DNA of 64,000 nucleotides from Coriolopsis trogii. Its lineage: Eukaryota > Basidiomycota > Agaricomycetes > Polyporales > Polyporaceae. The notes below the pieces were generated by a model that had not been told where the DNA came from, did no database searches, and worked only from the letters and a program-made list of their open reading frames with translations. The translations under genes were made by a program, and so were the position numbers. The number at the start of each line of letters is the position of its first letter. Position 1 is the stretch's first letter. The stretch is taken from positions 62,001 to 126,000 of the forward strand of contig JAHYIO010000011.1 in NCBI GenBank assembly GCA_020543525.1, read 5' to 3'. Shown one piece after another: positions 36,359 to 46,907 of the stretch.

Positions 36359-38740
36359 ATGAGACTACACTGCTGCTGGAGGGCTTCGTTCTTGCTGGCT
36401 TTGCATCTGCTCGCTGTGTCTGCGCAGCGTGAACAGTTCGACGAAGAACTCACTCTGCGCCCGCTCCGAGATGGCAAGCTCGCGGCACGTTTCTCGTTCA
36501 CCACTGTATTGAACGGAGCTACTCCGAGGGACCCCCAAACGTTGGAGAGTGACGACGAAGGTACGCCTCTGTCTATCTGAGCTGCTACATCGCCCATAGC
36601 GGTAAAGCTAGCGCAACATTACACTCTCTTTCCACTTGCCCTCGGCCAAATCCTCCGCGAACATGCAGTCACGGAGCTCCATCTGACGCTGAATGCGGGC
36701 AAGTGGAACTACGACGCTTGGGGATACCCTGACGAATCAGGAGTGGGCACCGGGGCAGAACTGTGGGCGTGGCTGGGAGACAGCGTTCCAACATCGTCAG
36801 TGTCATGCTAGTCGTCTCTCGTTATGGCCATTTACGCTTTTACCAGGATTGATCAACGCTGGAAAGGCTTGCGGAATGCACTCGCGGGTCTTTTCTGCGC
36901 ATCTCTGGGTCATCTTGACGAACAGCGCACCACCTCGCCAGCTCTCACATTCCAACCTGAAGGCACTCTCCCCAATTTCACCCACCCTCACCAACTCCGA
37001 CATGCAATCCTTCCCTCGGAACATGTGTGCACCGAAAACCTCACACCGTTCCGCAAGCTCCTCCCTTGCAAGTCTCTATCAGGGATAGCTACCCTCCTCA
37101 ACCCGCACCGCTTGTTCGACGCCGATTGGCACGGACTTGGAGTTCATGTTCGCTATCGGGAGGGCGCGGGTGTGGAGGTACGCCTCGCTTTTCAGGCTGT
37201 CTTTGACCCGGTCCGATATTCCAACGAGCAGCGTCGAGGTGAGTACAACATGGCTCAGACTAGTCTGCATCAAGCGTTTGTGAAAGATACGACCTGGCGG
37301 CCAGTCTACATTTGTGCCGGTCTTACGCGTTATATTGAACAATTGACTCTGCTGCTGTCTCAATGACTCAGCGTACGGCGCGCAAGCGTATCGACGCTTC
37401 TCCCATTCGTGATACCATGGATGGCGCGCAATTCACCATTCCCGTGATGTAGTCGTCTGCTAGCGCAACTTCGAAAAGATGTCCAGCTGTTATAGCATCT
37501 GTACCGTTTAAGCTAACCCATCTGGGAGTTCTCCGTCCGAGGTCATCGGATTCTACTGAACTTTCATTCAGATTGGTCACTCCGTTCGGTCTTTGACCGC
37601 AGCATAGAGAGGGCTTGTCCAGTTGCACGATCAAGCAAGGTCCGAGTGGAGCTACCTCAAGCAACTTCCCCTTATTCTATCACGCCAGATCCGACCCGAG
37701 TCGCGGACGGGGTCGCTACGTATATCGTCAATGCTAGTAGGTGTTGACGATCTCATGAGGTTGGACCGACCGAGCTTACTGCCGCCGCGTAGGAGAGGAA
37801 GCGCTGGATGTCGCCATGCGATGGCCGACCGAGAATAGATTCGAGTATCGTGCGTACTGCCACTTCATTCAGACGAACTAGGGGGATCTGATTCTGGAAT
37901 TCCATATGCTGAAACTCGTACAGCGAAAACGTTGCAAACAGCGCCCCTCACAGACCTTTCCATACGGCGGAACCTGAAGGGTACGAGCCAGGCCGAGGCC
38001 CAGCTGACGCTTAGCGTTACGAACAACCTGCCGGTGCAGATCAACGCCGGCTACCTCGAGACGATGCCGTGGCACCTGCAGTTCTACCTCCACACTCTCC
38101 GAGCGCATGTCAACGGAGTCGCACGGGGTAAGTACACGATTGTCTTGCCCCCTCGACGTGCACGACGGGATTAGATCGACGCCACCGACGTCGATCTAGT
38201 GCCCGTCATTATGGCAAGATTCAGACTGACGTCCCGTGCGCTCTCCCAGATGACCTCGTGTCCATCGTCTCGTACACACCCCCAGTACCCCACTCTCGCC
38301 CAGCCCACCTGCAGGCAGTGCTCACGCTGCCGCCGAGCAGCACGCTGCACCTCACGATGGACGTCGTCAAACCGTTCCTACGCTACACGGAGCACCAGCC
38401 CGACGCGCAGCGCGGCTGGGACCTGCCCCCGGCCGTTCTCGTTCCATTCTCGTCTGCGGCGCACGGCCAGGACGACCGAAACCGCACGTCTGGCGGCACA
38501 AAGGAGAGCAGCCTTGTGCTGCGGCCGCGACGGATGTACACGCCCGTGCTGCTCGTCGATCTGGCCACGCCGGACTTCAGCATGCCGTACAACGTGATCA
38601 TCATGAGCTGCACGCTCATCGCGCTCATCTTCGGGAGCGTCTTCAACCTCCTCACGCGCCGTTTCGTCATCGTCCGCGTCGATCCAGCGCCAGTCGACCC
38701 TGCCGCACAGGCTCAGGCTGACACCGGGCACGAGCAGTGA
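36359..38740 (+). CDS. GPI16: GPI transamidase subunit GPI16/PIG-T
   Basis: This is the ER membrane subunit of the complex that attaches GPI anchors to proteins; PIG-T is disulfide-linked to the catalytic Gpi8. The signal peptide is 'MRLHCCWRASFLLALHLLAVSA'. It is followed by 'EELTLRPLRDGKLAARFSF', 'HYTLFPLALGQILREHAVTELHLTL' with 'GKWNYDAWGYP', 'GAELWAWLGD', 'WKGLRNALAGLFCASL' and 'LPSEHVCTENLTPFRKLLPCKS', which carries the conserved Cys residues. After 37.2 kb the exon borders are less clear. The gene resumes with 'SQAEAQLTLSVTNNLPVQINAGYLETMPW' and 'VSIVSYTPPVPHSRPAHLQAVLTLPP'. The end has 'PYNVIIMSCTLIALIFGSVFNLLTRRF', the single C-terminal membrane helix, and a short cytosolic tail. Six or more introns are present. 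Confidence 0.9.
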
Positions 38741-41700
38741 CCGTACCGATCTACCTACGTCGAGGTTGCTCTTACCTGTAATTTCCGCCATGGACGGTGC
38801 CCGCCTCGTGGAATCGATGAACCCCGGTCTTTGACTGAACCCTGGCTCGATTCACTGCATCAGCTCTAGGTCGTGCCACCCGGTAGTCGCCGTCATCGCA
38901 CGCACCGCGCCCCTCGGAGGGTCCAGCTGACCTGACGTACCCGCCACTCGCATGGCGGCGACAGGCCGCGGAAGCAAACGTGCCACTGCGCATGGGTACG
39001 TTCTAACGGACGTGATGCTTCTTCTTCCCGGGCTAGGAACCGTACGTTCGTACTAGAACGGTGCTGCGTTGCCGTGTGGCACGGCATGCACACACCAGAT
39101 TCGCGATTCGCGATTCGCGCGTTCCGCCGCCCTTGCTTTCCCCCCTCTCCTTTGTCATCTCGCCCCATGGCCATGCGTTGTCCGGTTCCGATTCGGGTTC
39201 TGCGTCTGCTGCAGCTTCGGGCACGGTTCACACCGGTGAGTCGGTCTCCTTTGTGGGCTTCCACACGACCACGCGCTGCCCAATCCTACTATCGCGCGAT
39301 GCAGAGCCGTTGGGTCTTGGCTGCTTCGAGCTCCCGTTCCCCGCATTTCGAAAATAGCGCGTAGCTAGAAGAACGTCGCAGGTGTAGAAGAGCACATATC
39401 GTGCCTCTTTCCCGGTACGCGCCTGCCGAGAGTGTACACTGCGCACCGTGCACTCGCAGATCAGTCCGACCACCCAGTGACTGTGTGGCAAGGATGGTCA
39501 AACGCAACGCGGCAGGCCCAGTGCGTCCAAGGCACGGTGCCGATCCGAACTTGGACGCCACTCAATGGGACCTTGGCGGGCCGCGTGGCCGTGCATTGAC
39601 AGGTGCTGAGGTGCGTGCTACTCCGAGAACGTTCAACATGTTCTGCGCGCGTGCGCGTGCGAGAGGTGGGAGAGGTGGGAGACGTCTGCTCTACCCGCTG
39701 CCTACGTGGAGGAAGGAAGACCTGGCGGTGTTTTGCGAGAGCGCGCGAGGCTGATGACGTTCCTCTTCGCCTGGCTTGGGGCCAGGGAGGAGGATGTGTG
39801 TGGATCGATGGACCGCCGCGCACACTGTCGAGTGTACCCGGGGAAGCGCGGCGGCCCGCAAAGGTGTGTGTGTGTGTGGTCAGAACGCCGGACTGAGTTC
39901 TGTCAAGGCGCGACGACGTCTTCTGTCGTCGTCCGATATGACATACGGGCCCAAGACATTTCTGTCGCTGTCGGAGCCGGGACGCTGACGAGCCAAGGGG
40001 CGCACAGAGGATTGTCGGCGCGCACCTTGCTGAGCCTGTGGAAGCGGTCCCCGATCCGATTCCTGGTTGTGTTTTTCGCGATCGGTCAGGGAGGAAGGGA
40101 AGGCGGGGCGGGGCACACGTGACGAGCGCAAAGGCGGACGGTGTACTGTACGTATCCAGTGTGTTTCACAGGGACCACACCCGAGTCAGAGAGCTCGCGA
40201 TGTGTCAGCGCCCCCGCTGAATTCGAACAACACCGGGCACATATGGTCCATGACGACTTATCTACGCGCTGCCGGCATGTTCTGTCGTCCAAGTCGGGGA
40301 TAGGGTTCGGGGTTCGCGGAGTATCGTACGTGCACGTATCCCGCCTGTCGTCTTCCAAATCCCGCGACGAGTCACTGGGTGCCCTGCAGATGGTGCGCGT
40401 GCGCGTGCGTATCACTGTCAGGACGCGGGGGGGGGAGGGAGGCAAGACTCTTGCTCGAAGAGGAAGGCGGCATATCGCCCGCCGCGCCTCACCGTGCGCG
40501 ATACTCGACCGTAGATCCGAGACGTCGACGGCCGGGGGGGCTCATCGAAGGTGTGTATGTAGATAGACCGTGCGCTGTGATACGAGCGCGATGATCCCTC
40601 GCGCGATTGCCAAGTTGCTGCTTTTGCTGTTGCTGTGGGGCCTGCTCCCGGCTCCTTCTCCTTCTGGTCCTCGGGCTTCTTGCTTCCCTTGTGTGTATGC
40701 ACCCGGTCGCCGACCGCGGCACGCGCGGCAGTGGCATGCGAACGCGACGCGTCCCAGCCAGGGCCCGAATTGGAAGTCTTGGTATCACAGTGCACACATA
40801 CAGAGGTTGCAGACGCGCACGTATGAATCGGCGACTGCAGCTGCATGATAGCGAAGCTCAACACTCACGCGTCGCGAGTCGTCCTTTTCCGAGGACGACG
40901 ACCCAATGCAAAGAGGAGATGAACATCGACAGGACGCAGGCCTCCCAAGGAGTGGCAGCAAGCTGATGGGAGAAAAGAGATTTGGGCAGCTCCAACGATT
41001 CTGATTGCTTCCGCGGCTTCGCGCGAGCATGTATTCATCTTGCCTACTCGAGCTCCGGAGCGGACGACACACGCCTGATGAGGAAGAGCTTCCGCGTGCA
41101 GAAGGTTCAAATCTTTTTTTCTTCTTTTCTCTTCTTGTACCCGGAGCTTGCGAGTGACTGGCGCTTGTCATGGCGATGGCGATGTATTAGGGGCGAATAC
41201 GTCAGAAGTGTTCACATAGGGGCAGCTCGCGCGTTGCGCGAATGACGACGATCTGGTACGAAAGGGTGCGTGGAACGCGCGAACGTGGCCTGCCGGGGAC
41301 ATACCAGTATACTACAAGCACGCGTTGTGAATGACGGCGCTGGTGCGACCGCTTTCGCCTCACCGGGCGGAAGACGCAATGCTGTGCGGGCGTTGGAAGA
41401 TGGCCATCTGGACGAGCCGTTTCGTCATCCGCGAACGGCTAGTGCGCTGTGATAGAGCCCCATATGCGTCCGAGGTCCGACGCGTCTTCTTGTGGCTGGA
41501 GAGAAAGCGAGAAGTCAGTCACACAAGGACGCGAGGTCTCCCGTCACATGGTGTGCTAGATGATCTTGGTGCTAGTAGTAGTTCACAGATGTCTGCGGGG
41601 CGCCTTGGACGTTGCACAGACGCAAACTGGCAGCCACAAGATTGGTACAGACATTGAGAGTCGTGGCATGGGAGAGCCCTGTGGCGGAGGGTGGTAAGAA

Positions 41701-42059
41701 CGGGAGATCAAGCGAGCTGGCTTGGATCTGAGGACGATCTGACCGGCAGACCTCATGCGTCCGCTCGGAGTTCTCTGCGCGAATTCAAAGACTGAAGCGG
41801 TCGCCCGCAGGCTGGGGCTGGGAGACAGAGGACGTCCGACGGGGTGGGACGCTTCAGCCTTCGACGACGCACATACCTCCCCCGGCGCTTGGGCCCGCAT
41901 AAAAGCACAATCACCTCGCTTTCGTTCAGTGACTCACCCCGCCTCTCCTGGCCACATATAATCCTCGACTGCAGCCACCTCCCCCACGTATACCACCCGC
42001 GCCGCTCCCTGCCCGTCCATACCCCCGCCACACGATCCCAGCATACCCAGACACACAGA
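38741..42059. other. Gene-poor GC-rich region of 3.3 kb
   Basis: Many overlapping frames occur on both strands, which is expected from the high GC content, and none shows a domain or convincing intron pattern. Simple repeats include three copies of GATTCGC near 39098-39118, a (GT)n run near 39863-39880 and a G run near 40430. I see no mobile-element hallmarks. A long 5' leader or a non-coding RNA for the small gene that follows cannot be excluded. Confidence 0.4.
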
Positions 42060-42705
42060 ATGTGCCAACGAATTGCGTACGTGCCTGGTCCGTCATCGCG
42101 CCTCACCGCCGCGACTGACCGCGAACGTGATCTGCAGCGAAGGTACGCGGTGGTCCAAGTGTGGGGTAAGCCCTTTCCGCACCCCTCTCGCCGTCCGAGC
42201 GAGGTCAGCTGAACGCCGCGCGCGCCTCTCTCTCTCCAGCACTTCCAGCGCCACCTCGTCGTCGCCATCATGGACTGCAACTCGCACAAGTGCGAGCGCA
42301 GCTACCTCCACCCAAAAGGCTGCCGCGACGGCGCCTGCATCAAGGTCTGTCCCTTCCTCCGACGCCTTTTCTTCCTTCTCCCGTCCGTGATGCAATGAAC
42401 CTGCAAGCGTCGAATCCCGCGTTGACGTTCGCGACAGACGTGCGGGCCTTGGCGCAGGGTTCCGACGCCGCGCGCGTCATCAGCCACAACCGCGCGTCGC
42501 CGTCGTTCACGTGTGCTCGCGATCGTGGGCCCCGTCTCCTCCTTCCCCTTCGGACCATGAGCTCCAACGCGAACGCCGAACGCTGACGCGACGCACCCAC
42601 CGCCTGTTGCAGAACTTTGGGCCAGACATACAGAAGGACATCGACACCGTCAAAGACGACTGCTTCCAGTGCCGCGCGGCTGTGGCGCGCAAAGTGCCCG
42701 CATGA
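42060..42705 (+). CDS. Small Cys-rich protein, 80 residues
   Basis: The model has four exons, 42060-42076, 42138-42165, 42240-42344 and 42613-42705, all with GT-AG borders and a continuous phase. The protein begins '[17 protein letters not shown]', continues '[18 protein letters not shown]' and 'DGACIKNFGPDI', and ends '[16 protein letters not shown]'. It has eight Cys and several His residues in a C..CGH..C....C....H...C....C..C..C pattern, which suggests a small zinc-binding or disulfide-rich fold. There is no signal peptide, so metal binding inside the cell is more likely than secretion. I recall similar short Cys/His proteins as common, unnamed families in Agaricomycetes, but cannot name one. 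Separate exons each carry a Cys cluster. Confidence 0.72.
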
Positions 42706-43189
42706 ACCCGAAGAGCGCCGCGATGCGCCCCCGTCGACGCCCGCTGCTCGACGAGCGCGAGTCATCGGGAGTCGGCGTCCGCGCAGGCCATGGGCCACGG
42801 ATGTCGGGTAATCGTGCGGGCACCCGACGGACGTCCGTGATCCTGCCTGGCGCACGTCGCGGCAGGCGCGATGCCGAGGGTTTCGAGGACGGCAGACGTC
42901 TCAATCCGTATACCACCCGCACTGGGCGCTGCCACCCTTCTTGTCGTCGTCCCCTGTCCCCTGTCCACGACCGCGCCTACGTCCACACTCACGCCCATGC
43001 CCACGCTCGCGTTCGCGTTCGCTTTCTGCACGGACACGCATCCGTACCTATAGGTAATCGCCCTAGTATCGTTGCTGTTCTGCCGCTATTCGTGTCCATC
43101 ACTCGAGGCTCTTCCTCCATTCGCGTGCCCCCCCCCCCTTTTTTTTTCTTTCCCTCTGCATTGCTCGCATCGTATGTAATCGTCATTTG
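42706..43189. other. Intergenic with homopolymer tract
   Basis: No gene is recognised. A run of about 11 C followed by about 9 T lies near 43128-43147, a pyrimidine tract of the kind found just upstream of fungal transcription starts. Confidence 0.4.
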
Positions 43190-43197
43190 TATAAATA
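43190..43197 (+). promoter_or_regulatory. TATA box downstream of a C/T tract
   Basis: TATAAATA lies about 40 bp after the pyrimidine tract and about 55 bp before the ATG at 43253. The spacing looks like a real core promoter, but what it transcribes is unclear. Confidence 0.4.
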
Positions 43198-43252
43198 GCC
43201 GCATCAAGATGTCTTTGACCTCGTCCGTTCCAATCTCCTGGACGTCAATATA

Positions 43253-44116
43253 ATGCGATTCAACCCCGCCTGTTGGCCCGCGCGTCCACGCCAATTAGTT
43301 ACTGAAGCCATGTCATTGTCAAGTTGTCAACCGTCTCCCACTCTACTGTCAGCCGACGGGTGGATGACCCGCACCCATCGTCATCGACATCCCGCCGCTT
43401 CCGCTTCGCCTAACACCCAAGCCAGCCAGCGCCCGTTCGATGAGAAGCCTGAAAGTTCAACGTTCAACGTTAAACGTTCAGGCCTCGAGGACTGGCAGCT
43501 TCGACGCAAAGCCTGGTGCGCAGATGCACATGCACAGAGCCCGAACCCAGCGACCGTTCCACGTTCCACGTTCAACGTTCAACGCCATCCCTCATCGTCC
43601 TCACGCGACGCGGACCTGCACAAAAAGCATCCTGGACACTGGACAGATACACCACGGCAAACGCGGTGCCATCACTTGCGCAGGGTCATGTCAGGGTGCG
43701 TAAGTACTGAATACATGGCCGTGGCTGCTTCGAATCCGCTTCTCGGCAGCCCCGCCGCGCGCTCGATATCCGATGGCGGGACGGTCATGGGTTCACCGAG
43801 AGCGGAAGCACCATCGCAAGAGCATCATGATCATATATGTGCCCCAACGGATCGCTGTCTGTCAGTAATCGCCATGGACGGACTGCAGCATACCTATTAC
43901 CAGCGTACCGTACCCGCCAAGGTTTACAGTATTCATTGTTGCTCAAGCACACGCTGCCGTCTGTGTTCTCAGTTGTGTATGCAGGGATCCGCAGACTTGG
44001 CACACTGGGGCACTGCAGGGTTCGAAGCGGCCACATCAGAAGGCCTAGGGGCCGACGCGACGTTGTATAGGACTCGTGGCCACACGGCCACGCGTGCACG
44101 AGTTACATGTACTTAG
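43253..44116 (+). CDS. Doubtful 287-codon open frame
   Basis: A single open frame starts at an ATG shortly after a TATA-like box. The predicted protein is rich in Ser, His, Thr and Arg, has no signal peptide, membrane segment or known domain, and twice carries an S-T-F-N-V segment coded by short AACGTTCA-type repeats (about 43456-43480 and 43556-43580). The length is only somewhat beyond chance for this base composition, and no intron signals support it. It could be a lineage-specific gene, part of a non-coding transcript, or spurious. A shorter frame starting at 43209 on the same transcript would make a 14-residue leader peptide. Confidence 0.22.
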   Translation: MRFNPACWPARPRQLVTEAMSLSSCQPSPTLLSADGWMTRTHRHRHPAASASPNTQASQRPFDEKPESSTFNVKRSGLEDWQLRRKAWCADAHAQSPNPATVPRSTFNVQRHPSSSSRDADLHKKHPGHWTDTPRQTRCHHLRRVMSGCVSTEYMAVAASNPLLGSPAARSISDGGTVMGSPRAEAPSQEHHDHICAPTDRCLSVIAMDGLQHTYYQRTVPAKVYSIHCCSSTRCRLCSQLCMQGSADLAHWGTAGFEAATSEGLGADATLYRTRGHTATRARVTCT

Positions 44117-46582
44117 CTATTAGCACCACCCTCGAAACTCCCCCCAGGCTCGGACACGTCAACTGACGCCGCGCTCGGGACCCCCGAATGCGAGAAGCGT
44201 ACGCATGCGGAGACGGATGGCGTACTGATGCTATAGCTATCAGCAGAGCGGGACGACTCGATGGATCGCGTCACGTACATGTGCGACTCGTGCAGTCCCA
44301 CTGGTAGGACGCGAGCGACGACGACAGTGTGACTGATACTACTTGGCAGGGAATGGAAAGACAGCGGCTGCTATCAGAAGCCTTTCGAGTTCAAAGTCGG
44401 ATCCAGTCGGAGTCGTCCCTGGATTCGATGCGGTGGGCCTCGCGTGCATGGCACCTTCAATCCTTCGCACAAAGTCATGGCATGCCGAGCCTAAGTAAGC
44501 AGTACCAGTACATACATGCAGGCGTTCACAGGGAATCGGTCGAGCCCGGGGCCCCTTCATACTTGGAGACGTGTGAGAACATTGCGCTCGCTCCTGACAT
44601 TCTGGGGAAACGAGCGTGTGCATCTATCTCCCCGGGCACTTGGCACGCCAACGCAGAACCGTTAACGTTGCGGAGAGAGTCGGGGGGGCAAGACGGGATA
44701 GAGGCGGATGGGAGACGGAAGGCCGCGTTGACGTCAGAGAACGGACGCTTGGCCGCGGACGGATGGGCCACAAAATTTCCCCATCGCGTTGCGCCACAAG
44801 TCAATGCGAACACGCGACTGATAAGGCCCAAGGGCTCGAGTCATCATCGTTGCACCGTGGCAGGTGCAGGTAGCGCGATAAGTAGGGAACGCGACGACCT
44901 GTGTGTTGAGGTGCATGATAACGCGTAGATGCGGGACGCGGCGGTTTACGTGTACGTGCAAAGAGGCCTGAGTGACTGAGTCGGCGCACTCGATGAACCG
45001 ATAATGACCACGATGGCTCTGGAAAGGTTTTCGCGACTGTACATGTGTTCTCTCTTTGAGAGCAGGTTCCTATACGGGGACCAACATGAAGATAAGGAGC
45101 AGGAGCGAGAGTACGTGTTGGCAGCCGGAAGTGACATCGCTACCTGTTCGGTGCCCAGGGGAGTGCACTGCTGTGGCTCAGAAGCCCGCGGCGTCTTGGT
45201 TGCGAGCTTCGACCGGTCTTACTGCCGAAAGTGCCCTGATCGTACAAGCAGCGAGATACGGGGCATTCGATTCCTTCCTTCATGGCGCTGCCAGCAGCGG
45301 AGTACGTCAAGATAGCACAGAACCAGAAACGGCTGTAAGCCTCACCTGTGCTCTGGTCTCAACAGCCCCGACCATTCCTAGGCCCTCCTGAGTGACGAGA
45401 GACGAGAGACAAAAGAGGCAGCGATGCAACGGCACAGCATATTCGGGCGACGGACGTAACACGAACTGCTGGGCCAGGGCAGCTGGGGTTCTCTCTAGAT
45501 TCATCTCTATCGGTTGCCCTCAGAGAGGCAAGGTAATCTAGTCGCGATCTATCAGTTCCTGGCACAGCGGAGACGCACGCGCGATGCGGGTCCGATACGG
45601 GTGACTACCACGAGATTGAAGACTCATTATGAGAGAAACACGTATCGTCGAGGATAGTTCCCCAAAGGCACACAGACGCGCTGCCTACCTGCCTGCCTGG
45701 CCAGTCGGGAAGCTCGACAGCCCGGAATGTCCGCAGGACCCGTGCACGATAGTCTCCGCACCTCTGGATCGTCTGCCAAGGAGTGGTAAGCCAGACGTAA
45801 CAAGCACGTAATAGAAGCGGACGGGCGATGCAGGCACGGCGCGGACGGACGGACGGCGTTGATGCGTGCGTGACCTGCAGGTCAACACAACTTTGAGGAT
45901 CTGACCTTGGAATTGGGCTTGGGCCAATATGAACGTCCGAGTGCACCGTGCCCATGTTCTCCAACATGATTGGGGAACAGGAGCACGTGCAGTGTCATCA
46001 TGCGCAACCCATGCTATCTCGGAGAGGGGTCGGCATACGTATAACGTACCAGAAGTTCACTTCATTCGTCCCGTGAAAAACGCTCATACATGCATTTATG
46101 CAACAGCGTTAACGTCGACCAAGAGCGGCATAGTGAACGAAGACTGGGAAGTTTGGCCAATGATCATCATGAGCATCTGGGCGTTGTATTCATACCAGAA
46201 GGGTAGCATTCTTCCGCCGGCAAGGAAAACACCTAAACCAACTAACAATTCAAGCATATCAGCCTCACGTCGCAAAAGTCAGTGGAGATTAATGCTGACC
46301 CCGGTAAAAGCAGTCATCGCACCGGCCATGGTTTCCAACAGCTAATCGGTGCTTGATCGCTATGTTCTACAAACTCATTATGATGGGCGCAGGTTAGGCG
46401 GCGGAAACAGGAAAACAATGGTGGTAAGAGACAACCAGGAGTCTGCGGCAACCCTGCGCAGAGTCGCGTGCATGTATTTGGCGCTCAAAGTGACAGAGTA
46501 ACAAAGGCACGTGAGGCGTGACCGACCGCATCTTGACCGCCGTGACGCCCATCCTGGTGTTGCTTCAACGGATTCGGTTATT
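44117..46582. other. Gene-poor region before the tRNA
   Basis: Open frames of up to 199 codons (for example 44329-44928, plus) have no recognisable features and compete with antisense frames of similar quality. A small GGAC tetranucleotide repeat lies near 45843-45856. No mobile element is visible. Confidence 0.4.
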
Positions 46583-46676
46583 GTCACTTTGCCGGAGTGG
46601 TTAACGGGATCGCCTGCTACGTAGCAGTTCAAGCGGTTGTGCTTTGCACGCGAGTGTTCGAATCGCTCAGGTGACG
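46583..46676 (+). tRNA. tRNA-Ser (anticodon GCU), with intron
   Basis: The acceptor stem is GTCACTT (46583-46589) with AGGTGAC (46669-46675) and discriminator G. The A box is TGCCGGAGTGG (46590-46600). The anticodon stem ATCGC/GCGGT (46609-46613 and 46633-46637) closes a loop C-T-GCT-A...A. A 12-nt intron (46620-46631) sits directly 3' of position 37, the standard place for eukaryotic tRNA introns. The long variable arm forms a GTGC-TTT-GCAC hairpin, which marks a class II tRNA. The T arm is GAGTG-TTCGAAT-CGCTC. Confidence 0.93.
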
Positions 46677-46677
46677 C

Positions 46678-46683
46678 TTTTTT
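46678..46683 (+). terminator. RNA polymerase III terminator
   Basis: A run of six T begins two bases after the discriminator base of the tRNA. Confidence 0.85.
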
Positions 46684-46907
46684 GCTTGGGACCGTTCATC
46701 CTTCAAGGACAGAGCGACTCTGAAAGCTGCTGCAATTTGAAGTTCTTGATGACGGCTGGTCCGCTCTGCATATAACACACCTGGATGTATCGCGCTGCGA
46801 AAAGAGGCTCGAGCTATAGATACGTCATTGATACAAAGATTCCACTGGAAGGAGAAAGGAGGAATGTGAGTTAATCAAGATCATGGGCGAAGCAGACTCG
46901 CCATAAA

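Noticed and set aside
39098..39118. Three copies of GATTCGC, considered as a telomere-like or regulatory repeat
   Set aside because: Only three units, unlike fungal telomere repeats, and with no gene start nearby.
43253..44116. Open frame considered as a transposon-derived protein
   Set aside because: No zinc-finger, DDE, reverse transcriptase or terminal repeat signal is visible.
44329..44928. 199-codon plus-strand frame
   Set aside because: Competing antisense frames of similar length, no domain, no intron signals and no promoter element.
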